Notes under the pieces: generated by a model
Told to the model about the DNA's origin: nothing
The model's input: the letters and a program-made list of their open reading frames with translations, nothing else
Databases searched by the model: none
Assembly (NCBI GenBank): GCA_020726085.1
Contig: DYTG01000017.1
Span: 14,719-20,242, forward strand
Length of the DNA: 5,524 bases
From: Sulfurovum sp.
GTDB taxonomy: Bacteria > Campylobacterota > Campylobacteria > Campylobacterales > Sulfurovaceae
Direction: 5' to 3'
Part shown: one piece after another, positions 1-5,431 of the stretch
Numbering within the stretch: the first letter of the stretch is position 1
Layout: each line of letters starts with the position of its first letter
Position numbers and translations under genes: made by a program

Positions 1-28
1 AAAAAAGGATAGAGGCTTCAAGCTAGAG

Positions 29-2473
29 CTATTTTACGACAATATTGACCAATTTATTGGGTACAACAATCTCTTTAACGATTGTTTTGCCCTCAATCCA
101 TTTGGCGACAACCTCTTTGGCTTTGGCGATAATCTCATCCTCAGTCGCTTCTGTCGCTACTTCAATCTCATCTCGTCTTTTTCCATTGATGCTAATGGCC
201 AATATGATACTATCTTTTACAAAGACTTCATTTAAAATCTCAATCTTGGTATGAAGATTTTTACGACCAAAGAGAGTCTCGCTTAGCTGGGTTGCAATAT
301 GAGGGATGATGGGTTCAAGAAGATTTAAAATAATAAACATCCCCTCACCCCATACCGCTTCATTGTCTTGCCTATCCAGAGCATTAAGGGCTTCCATGCA
401 CGCTGCAATCAGGGTATTAAAAGCAAAACTTGTCTCATAAACATGCAGTGATTTTTGCAAGGCTTCATAAACTTTGAGTCGTGCCTCTTTTTCATTTTTA
501 TTCAAAGTAGCATGGTCAATCGTTGGCATTTTATCAAGAGTTACTCTATTTTGTCTATCGTAGAGCTTTTTGATAAATCGATAGGCACCCTCTACTGCAC
601 TATCATTCCACTCTAGCTCTTTTTGCGGAGGAGCGGCAAAGAGGATAAAAAGCCGTGCCGTATCAGCTCCGTACTCTTTGATAATGGCATCGGGATCGAC
701 GGTGTTGCCTTTGGATTTGGACATTTTTGCTCCATCTTTGAGTACCATTCCTTGCGTCAAAAGGCGTTCAAAGGGTTCATCGAATCCCTCAAAATAGCCC
801 AAATCTCGCAACGCTTTGGTAAAAAATCGTGCATAAAGCAGGTGCAAAATGGCGTGCTCGATTCCACCCACATATTGATCTACATTCATCCAATAGCTTA
901 TATCCTCTTTGTTTATAGCCTCCTTTTTCCATTTGCTAGGATCGGTAGCGTATCGCAAGAAGTACCAGCTTGATTGCACAAAGGTATCGAGTGTATCGGT
1001 CTCTCTTAGGGCATCTTTGCCGCACTTTGGACATTTGCAATGTTTCCATGTAGGATGGTTATCGAGTGGATTTCCTGCTCCCGTAATCTCTACATCTTCA
1101 GGCAAGGCAATAGGTAAATTTTCGAGTTTTTCGCTCACCAATCCGCAACTATCGCAATGCACAAAAGGCATCGGAGCGCCCCAATAACGCTGTCTTGTCA
1201 CACCCCAATCGCGCAATTTAAAGTTGATTGTCGCTTTGCCCAAGCCCTTGTTTTCCATCATCTCAATGATTTTGGCTTTGGCTTGAATGCTGCTTAGACC
1301 ATTAAAATCGTGCGAATCGATGAGTTCGCCCTCGCCAATATGGGCTTCATTCTCATTTTGTCTGCCACTTATTACGGTTTTAATGGGTAAGTTGTATTGA
1401 GTAGCAAATTCAAAATCTCGTTCATCGTGAGCAGGAACTGCCATTACCGCACCCCCACCATACGAGCCTAGTACAAAATTCGCCGTCCACACAGGGATAT
1501 TTTCACCCGTAAGAGGGTGGATTACTTCGATATCCAATGGATAACCCTCTTTGTCCATCATGGAGCGTTCTCTCTCACTCATATTAGCAAGATGGGTGAT
1601 TTTTTGTGCCATTTTTCCTGTGATAGAGCCGTTATCAACAAGCTCTTTGACGATAGAGTGTTCGGGGGCAAGAGCGCAGTAGGTCACACCGTAAATCGTA
1701 TCGGGACGTGTGGTAAAGACTTTGTATTTAGTGAATTTATTATTAAGTTTTGCTTTAGACTCATCGGTAAGCTCAAATTCAAATTCCAATCCTTGCGATT
1801 TGCCAATCCAGTTTTCTTGCATGGTAAGGACTTGATTGGGCCATTTGCCTTCGAGTTTTTTAAGATCACCAAGGAGTTCATCGGCGTATTTTGTGATAGC
1901 GATATAATATCCTGGCATCTCTTTTTGTACCACTTCATTGTCGCAACGCCAACAACACCCCTCTTCAACTTGTTCATTAGCTAGTACCGTATGGCACTCT
2001 TCACACCAATTGACATGGGTTGATTTGCGATACAAAAGACCCGATTCAAACATTTTGATAATAAACTCTTGCTCCCATTGGGTATAGAGTTCGTCGCACG
2101 TTGCAAATTCACGCTCTTTGGAAAAGGAGAGTCCCAGTGAGCTAAGTTCGCCTCGCATATAATCAATGTTTTCATACGTCCATTTTTTGGGGTGAAGTTT
2201 GTGTTTGATAGCGGCATTTTCAGCAGGCATTCCAAAGGCATCCCAACCAATAGGATGAAGTACATTGAAAGAAGCTTTTCTATAATAACGTGCCAACGCA
2301 TCGCCAATAGCGTAGTTGCGTACATGCCCCATATGGATACGTCCACTAGGGTAGGGGAACATACTTAAGATATATTTTTTGGGTTTGCTTTTGTCAGCAC
2401 TAGGCTCAAATGCCTTTTCATCTTCCCAAATATGCTGCCACTTGGCTTCGATTTGGCTAGGATTATAGCTCAT
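29..2473 (-). CDS. leuS: Leucyl-tRNA synthetase (LeuRS)
   Basis: Cytoplasmic class Ia aminoacyl-tRNA synthetase that charges tRNA-Leu with leucine using ATP and removes mischarged amino acids. The protein has 814 residues, within the usual bacterial range, and appears complete. The HIGH motif is HMGH (residues 47-50) and the KMSKS loop is at 583-587 (context GAKMSKSKGN). The CP1 editing domain shows TTRPDTIYG (254-262), YGGGAVMAVPAHDERD (338-353) with its conserved aspartates. Two zinc-knuckle-like pairs are visible: C157/C160 with C174/C177, and C440/C443 with C481/C484. The C-terminal third should be the helical anticodon-binding region plus the small C-terminal domain. The ATG at 2471-2473 is favoured because GGAGA lies five bases upstream and the N-terminus (MSYNPSQIEAKW) aligns with the family start. 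The stop is TAG at 29-31. No clear terminator is visible in the remaining 28 bases, so cotranscription with a gene beyond the left edge is possible. Identification is secure. Confidence 0.98.
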   Translation of the reverse strand: MSYNPSQIEAKWQHIWEDEKAFEPSADKSKPKKYILSMFPYPSGRIHMGHVRNYAIGDALARYYRKASFNVLHPIGWDAFGMPAENAAIKHKLHPKKWTYENIDYMRGELSSLGLSFSKEREFATCDELYTQWEQEFIIKMFESGLLYRKSTHVNWCEECHTVLANEQVEEGCCWRCDNEVVQKEMPGYYIAITKYADELLGDLKKLEGKWPNQVLTMQENWIGKSQGLEFEFELTDESKAKLNNKFTKYKVFTTRPDTIYGVTYCALAPEHSIVKELVDNGSITGKMAQKITHLANMSERERSMMDKEGYPLDIEVIHPLTGENIPVWTANFVLGSYGGGAVMAVPAHDERDFEFATQYNLPIKTVISGRQNENEAHIGEGELIDSHDFNGLSSIQAKAKIIEMMENKGLGKATINFKLRDWGVTRQRYWGAPMPFVHCDSCGLVSEKLENLPIALPEDVEITGAGNPLDNHPTWKHCKCPKCGKDALRETDTLDTFVQSSWYFLRYATDPSKWKKEAINKEDISYWMNVDQYVGGIEHAILHLLYARFFTKALRDLGYFEGFDEPFERLLTQGMVLKDGAKMSKSKGNTVDPDAIIKEYGADTARLFILFAAPPQKELEWNDSAVEGAYRFIKKLYDRQNRVTLDKMPTIDHATLNKNEKEARLKVYEALQKSLHVYETSFAFNTLIAACMEALNALDRQDNEAVWGEGMFIILNLLEPIIPHIATQLSETLFGRKNLHTKIEILNEVFVKDSIILAISINGKRRDEIEVATEATEDEIIAKAKEVVAKWIEGKTIVKEIVVPNKLVNIVVK

Positions 2474-2477
2474 AGAT

Positions 2478-2482
2478 TCTCC
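2478..2482 (-). promoter_or_regulatory. Ribosome binding site of leuS
   Basis: The minus strand reads GGAGA, then four bases, then the ATG at 2473-2471. This is a good Shine-Dalgarno match and fixes the leuS start. Confidence 0.8.
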
Positions 2483-2501
2483 ATCATAAAAAAATTGGGA
2501 A

Positions 2502-2531
2502 ATTATAACATAAATCTATATAAGTAAGCAA
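2502..2531 (-). promoter_or_regulatory. Probable sigma-70 promoter of leuS
   Basis: On the minus strand an extended -10 element TGTTATAAT occupies 2510-2502, with a perfect TATAAT preceded by TGn. A TTGCTT that could serve as the -35 lies at 2531-2526, 18 bases upstream. Transcription would begin near 2495, giving a leader of about 20 bases before leuS. This suggests leuS is expressed independently of the protease gene upstream of it. The call is by motif only. Confidence 0.6.
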
Positions 2532-2545
2532 AAGGGGCTTTGTGT

Positions 2546-2564
2546 CGAGAATAAATCCTCCTCG
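2546..2564 (-). terminator. Weak hairpin after the protease gene
   Basis: Three bases after the protease stop codon the minus-strand RNA can fold CGAGGA / UUCUCG (six pairs, one of them G-U) around a seven-base loop. The nearest U run (CCCCUUUU) is separated from the stem by about a dozen bases, so this is not a canonical intrinsic terminator. On the plus strand the inverted repeat is followed directly by TTTTATTT, but one stem position is mismatched and no plus-strand gene precedes it. It may attenuate readthrough into leuS; confidence is low. Confidence 0.25.
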
Positions 2565-2566
2565 TT

Positions 2567-3877
2567 TTATTTCAGAGATTGTGCTTGTGTTACCGCCATG
2601 TAGGCATTAATCTTCCCGTATGCTCGTTTCTCATCTAATCCATCTACGTAATGTGCATCCTCTCCACCAATTTTTGTTGCAGTTGCAATCAAGATAGAAC
2701 GCACTTGCGATGGTGCAATATCGGGATTGGCTCCGTACATCAATGCCACAACACCCGCAGCAATGGGCGCAGCAAAGCTTGTACCGTCCATAAAAGCGTA
2801 GTTGTTATCGACAAGTCCTTGTTGGTTGGTAGAGCCTTGTTCACCGCTATCATCAATGCCCAATAGTCCTAATTTCTCCGTATCACCTCCTGGGGCGATG
2901 ATTTCGATATTTTTGCCGTAGTTTGAGTAGGTTGTTACATCGTTATTCTCTCCACTTGCCCCTACGCCAATGACCCATTCGACTTCTGATTCATCATTCA
3001 CCCCCGCAACATCAAGCGATTCGCCCTCATTCCCCGAAGCAAAGAGTACGGTAATACCCGCTTCATAAAGCTCTTTGAGTTTGGCTACAATTGCCTCAGA
3101 GACATCATTGGTTCCCCAACTGCAACTAATGACTTTGGCACCTTGGATTTGGGCGTATTCAAAGGCTTTGATGGTATCGCTATCCTCTTGTGAGAGCAGT
3201 TTGATACCAATAAGTTTGGCACTAGGAGCTATCCCCATGCTTCCTTTTCCATTGATGGGAGCGACGATAAATCCAGCGCAACTGTTTCCATGAAGTGCAA
3301 GGGTTTTGTTTTGGCTTGTATTACCTACTTCGTTGTTGTCGTTATCGACACTGTAAACGACGGCTATGTTCTCTTTGAGATCTTCGTGATTGACATCAAA
3401 ACCGTTATCAATCACGGCGACTTTGACACCCTCGCCATGCGTCGTCTCCCATGCTTTGGTTACGCCAATATCAGCCTCTTTATCCACTGCACTATACTCA
3501 TCGTATTGGTTGGCTACTATCGAATCAATATGCCATGAGTATTTGCAATAGGGTTCATCGCTAGGCAATAATGGAGTGTCGTTTTGGGTGGAGTTGTCGG
3601 TGGATGTTTGGTTATCGTTGATAATGGGTGGGGGAGTTTCATTGCTATCGTTGGTGTCGCCAGGTGTTGTCTCGTTGCTCTCTTGGGCGGAGTTATTGCT
3701 TTGATTCTCTTGCGTATTGTCCAATGAAGTTTGATTGTTGTCGGTTGTCTCACTGGGAGTTGTTTCATTGTTCTCTTGTGGGGTGGTATCGTTTGGAGTA
3801 GGTGTTGTGCCACCACTACCGCCTCCACAACTATTGATAATCAAAGCCAATGTAAGCAATAAGATTGTATTTTTCAT
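2567..3877 (-). CDS. Lipoprotein subtilase, S8 family kexin-like serine protease
   Basis: A 436-residue serine endopeptidase predicted to be exported and lipid-anchored. The N-terminus MKNTILLLTLALIINSC is a type II signal peptide with lipobox INSC and acylated Cys17. The glycines after Cys17 lack an inner-membrane-retention Asp, so outer-membrane placement is likely. Residues 18-108 form an acidic Asn/Thr/Ser/Pro-rich linker. The S8 domain spans about 112-430, with catalytic Asp157 (VAVIDNGF), His196 (LHGNSCAG), oxyanion Asn283 (ASGNEGE) and nucleophile Ser367 (DGTSFAAP), all intact. The Cys after the His motif, the CSWG segment (252-255) and the YSWHID lead-in resemble kexin/furin-type and bacterial convertase-like subtilases, but no C-terminal P domain follows. 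The linker leads straight into the catalytic domain and no propeptide is encoded here. The upstream small gene seems to supply it, its stop lying two bases before this ATG. Substrate unknown: cell-surface processing, nutrient acquisition or maturation of surface proteins are all possible. Family assignment is secure and the subfamily is probable. Confidence 0.95.
   Translation of the reverse strand: MKNTILLLTLALIINSCGGGSGGTTPTPNDTTPQENNETTPSETTDNNQTSLDNTQENQSNNSAQESNETTPGDTNDSNETPPPIINDNQTSTDNSTQNDTPLLPSDEPYCKYSWHIDSIVANQYDEYSAVDKEADIGVTKAWETTHGEGVKVAVIDNGFDVNHEDLKENIAVVYSVDNDNNEVGNTSQNKTLALHGNSCAGFIVAPINGKGSMGIAPSAKLIGIKLLSQEDSDTIKAFEYAQIQGAKVISCSWGTNDVSEAIVAKLKELYEAGITVLFASGNEGESLDVAGVNDESEVEWVIGVGASGENNDVTTYSNYGKNIEIIAPGGDTEKLGLLGIDDSGEQGSTNQQGLVDNNYAFMDGTSFAAPIAAGVVALMYGANPDIAPSQVRSILIATATKIGGEDAHYVDGLDEKRAYGKINAYMAVTQAQSLK
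3554..3826 (-). repeat. Low-complexity acidic Asn/Thr linker with degenerate repeats
   Basis: This codes for residues 18-108 of the protease, between the lipid-anchored Cys and the catalytic domain. It holds 17 Asp/Glu and no Lys or Arg and is dominated by Asn, Thr, Ser, Gln and Pro. Two clear copies of a 14-residue unit are NETTPSETTDNNQT (37-50, bases 3728-3769) and NETTPGDTNDSNET (68-81, bases 3635-3676). A looser echo is NDNQTSTDN at 87-95. The DNA copies differ at many third positions, so they are old or maintained at protein level. The likely role is a flexible, extended stalk. Confidence 0.7.
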
Positions 3878-3879
3878 CT

Positions 3880-4257
3880 CTATCTCCCTTTTCTTTCTTT
3901 GACAAAATTGGGGTGAGCAAATGCAATATCGCTATCGTTGTGCAATATTTGCGAGTAGTTAAAAACATCTTGTGTCGGCGTGAGTTTGACCAAAAAGATA
4001 GTCGTTGAGAGCTTGGAGATAGAAGCAAAGTCGTATTTTGCCAATACTTTAGCACAATCAACACCTGCTTTGCATTGGGTAAGAATTTCATCTTTTTTGA
4101 TACCCATAACAGTGCCATTTTGCTTTTGATAATACTTTACTGTATCGTTTGAGCGTTTGTTGGTTGATTGCGAAACCTCGACCTTTTGTCCGTACTCGTA
4201 ATAAAAATCATTAGCATAGACCAAAGAAGCCAAAAGCAACAAAACGATTAATTTCAT
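3880..4257 (-). CDS. Secreted subtilase propeptide-like protein, probable trans-acting chaperone/inhibitor
   Basis: A 125-residue protein with a Sec signal peptide (MKLIVLLLLASLVYA, cleavage expected after Ala15), leaving about 110 residues in the periplasm or outside. The mature part resembles N-terminal prodomains of bacterial subtilases. A YYQ/NGTVMGIKKDEIL segment (42-59) is followed by a beta-strand-rich region FLVKLTPTQDVFN (88-100) and the typical ending ILHNDSDIAFAHPNFVKE (104-121), equivalent to the 'dP.V.yAePN' end of propeptides. Cys62 and Cys68 could form a small disulfide loop. It stops with a basic tail (ERKGR) just where a fused protease would be cleaved. The protease gene starts two bases later and its ribosome site lies in the codons for the last residues, so translation is probably coupled. 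By analogy with other S8 propeptides I infer that it helps fold the protease and inhibits it until degraded. The start is supported by AGGAG five bases upstream. An unrelated periplasmic function is not excluded. Confidence 0.85.
   Translation of the reverse strand: MKLIVLLLLASLVYANDFYYEYGQKVEVSQSTNKRSNDTVKYYQKQNGTVMGIKKDEILTQCKAGVDCAKVLAKYDFASISKLSTTIFLVKLTPTQDVFNYSQILHNDSDIAFAHPNFVKERKGR
3884..3888 (-). promoter_or_regulatory. Ribosome binding site of the protease, inside the preceding gene
   Basis: The minus strand reads GGGAG, six bases, ATG. The GGGAG is made from the Gly and Arg codons that end the propeptide-like gene (GGG AGA TAG). Ribosomes finishing the small gene therefore stop on the start region of the protease, which points to translational coupling of the two products. 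Confidence 0.75.
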
Positions 4258-4262
4258 AATAT

Positions 4263-4267
4263 CTCCT
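4263..4267 (-). promoter_or_regulatory. Ribosome binding site of the propeptide-like gene
   Basis: AGGAG, five bases, ATG on the minus strand. This is the strongest Shine-Dalgarno match in the window and supports the ATG at 4257-4255. Confidence 0.8.
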
Positions 4268-4340
4268 AATAGTCAATCATAAAATAGATTAAAACATAAT
4301 AGAGCTTAAGAGGGATTAAAAAAGTTCAAAGAAGTTTGGG

Positions 4341-4346
4341 TATAAT
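4341..4346 (+). promoter_or_regulatory. -10 box of the ATPase operon promoter
   Basis: A perfect TATAAT lies 25 bases before the ATPase ATG. No good -35 hexamer is seen at 16-18 bases, which is common in Campylobacterota promoters. Transcription would start near 4353, giving a leader of about 20 bases. The Shine-Dalgarno match before the ATG is poor (only GGA at 4363-4365), so initiation may be weak or depend on the short leader. Confidence 0.55.
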
Positions 4347-4371
4347 CATTTAAAAATTGTATGGATAGTGT

Positions 4372-5427
4372 ATGAAAATAAGAGAACTCTATATCGAAAA
4401 CTATAAGATGTTTCAAGACTTCAAAATCGATTTTGTCGATAGCGATGATAAGCCTTTGGATATTGTGGTACTCGTAGGGGTAAATGGAAGCGGTAAGACG
4501 ACGCTTTTGGAGTATTTAAATAGTCCTAACAGCTATCATCATCACTTGAGTCAAAGTAAGCACTATATTGAGATTAGAAATGAAAGTAAAAATATCAAAT
4601 TGCCAAATGTATCGTTTGAACTTAAGACAATCTATAATAAACTTGAACAAGATGCGGTAGAGAAATTAATAAAAGAAAAAGTTATTTACTTACCTATTTA
4701 CCAAAACAACATTATCGATTTAAAAGAGAGCATTCGCCAAAAATATATCGATAGAGCTTTTGAGATTGATAAGCCTTCTAAGGCTCTTGAAGAGTTGCAA
4801 AGTTTTATTGCTGATATTTTTAAGGGCTTGGGTTTGACTTTCAATCTATCATCTATTGATTACAATAAAAATCTTGTACGATTTCAAGATAATAGTGGTA
4901 ATGAGTTTGATATAGATGCACTCTCTACGGGCGAAAAAACCCTCCTCTCTAAAGTCCTCTATCTCTACTTCAAAGATTACAACGATAAAGTGATTTTAAT
5001 TGACGAACCCGAACTCTCCCTCCACCCCTCGTGGCAAAATAGAGTATTGAAAATATATGAAAACTTTGCGAAACTAAACAATTGTCAGATTATTATTGCG
5101 ACGCATTCACCGCATATTATTGGAAGTGCAAAAAATGAGTCTTTGAGAATTTTACGAAAAAACAGTGAAGGCACAATCGAAGCTCTTAAAGATTTAAAAG
5201 CTCATGGAAGAGATATTAACTCTGTTTTGTTTGATGTAATGGGCGAGGTGGATTATCGACCCAAAGAGTTTAGGGATAAAATTGATAGATTGCATATCGC
5301 CATTGATGATAAAAAGTTTGAAGAAGCTACGAAGCAACTAGATGAACTCAAAAAAGATTATGGTGAGAATGATGCTGTAGTGCTTGAAGCTCAAATGTTA
5401 ATTGATGTATTGAACCCTAAAGAATAG
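4372..5427 (+). CDS. AAA/ABC-type ATPase, PtuA-like (probable Septu-like defence component)
   Basis: A 351-residue cytoplasmic ATPase of the AAA_15/AAA_21 group (SMC/RecF/OLD-like head). Visible motifs: N-terminal MKIRELYIENYKMF strand; Walker A GVNGSGKTT (36-44); ABC signature LSTGEK (184-189); Walker B VILIDEPE (207-214); D-loop region SLHP (216-219); and switch histidine in THSPH (244-248). All key residues are present, so ATP-dependent dimerisation is expected. The middle (about 85-180) is a helical insertion. The C-terminal part (281-345), with DINSVLFDVMGEVDYRP followed by charged helices, resembles the tail of ATPases encoded beside TIGR02646/PtuB HNH nucleases in Septu and Ec78-type systems. 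The next gene starts four bases after the stop, indicating an operon. Inferred role: sensor and regulatory ATPase controlling the partner nuclease during phage infection. It is shorter than the PtuA proteins I recall. The DNA is AT-rich except for a GC-richer island around 4919-5040. The ATPase class is secure; the defence role is probable. Confidence 0.85.
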   Translation: MKIRELYIENYKMFQDFKIDFVDSDDKPLDIVVLVGVNGSGKTTLLEYLNSPNSYHHHLSQSKHYIEIRNESKNIKLPNVSFELKTIYNKLEQDAVEKLIKEKVIYLPIYQNNIIDLKESIRQKYIDRAFEIDKPSKALEELQSFIADIFKGLGLTFNLSSIDYNKNLVRFQDNSGNEFDIDALSTGEKTLLSKVLYLYFKDYNDKVILIDEPELSLHPSWQNRVLKIYENFAKLNNCQIIIATHSPHIIGSAKNESLRILRKNSEGTIEALKDLKAHGRDINSVLFDVMGEVDYRPKEFRDKIDRLHIAIDDKKFEEATKQLDELKKDYGENDAVVLEAQMLIDVLNPKE

Positions 5428-5431
5428 AGTT

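Larger units (their letters stand above)
4258..4371. promoter_or_regulatory. Divergent intergenic control region
   Basis: This 114-base AT-rich stretch separates the minus-strand propeptide/protease pair from the plus-strand ATPase pair, so both transcription units must start in or near it. It contains a perfect TATAAT on the plus strand. It also contains two copies of GATTAAAA at 4287-4294 and 4314-4321, 27 bases apart. On the minus strand TATTAT (4301-4296) could be a -10 for the protease pair, but I see no matching -35 at normal spacing, so that promoter is not firmly placed. No riboswitch or terminator was recognised. Confidence 0.5.

Noticed and set aside
1..28. Start of a downstream gene after leuS: TTG at 21-19 on the minus strand opens a frame reading MKPLSFF off the left edge, a position where Campylobacterota often have an lptE-like lipoprotein gene.
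   Set aside because: Only seven codons are visible, there is no Shine-Dalgarno sequence, and a TTG start cannot be supported from this much sequence.
1..30. Possible terminator after leuS with T run at the left edge.
   Set aside because: The TTTTTT on the minus strand is preceded only by GCTTGAAGC with a one-base loop and by direct, not inverted, CTCTA repeats. No stable hairpin forms.
1517..1984. 155-codon open frame on the plus strand.
   Set aside because: It lies wholly inside leuS on the opposite strand, lacks a recognisable domain, and is the expected shadow of a conserved gene.
1981..2346. 121-codon open frame on the minus strand in another frame of leuS.
   Set aside because: It overlaps the N-terminal catalytic part of leuS, which has all its family motifs; no frameshift is needed to explain leuS.
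3517..3828. 103-codon minus-strand frame over the protease linker.
   Set aside because: It arises from the repetitive ACA/AAC-rich linker codons read in another frame, with no ribosome site or known motif.
4324..4346. GTTCAA (4324-4329) as a -35 for the ATPase promoter.
   Set aside because: The gap to TATAAT at 4341 is only 11 bases, too short for a sigma-70 promoter.
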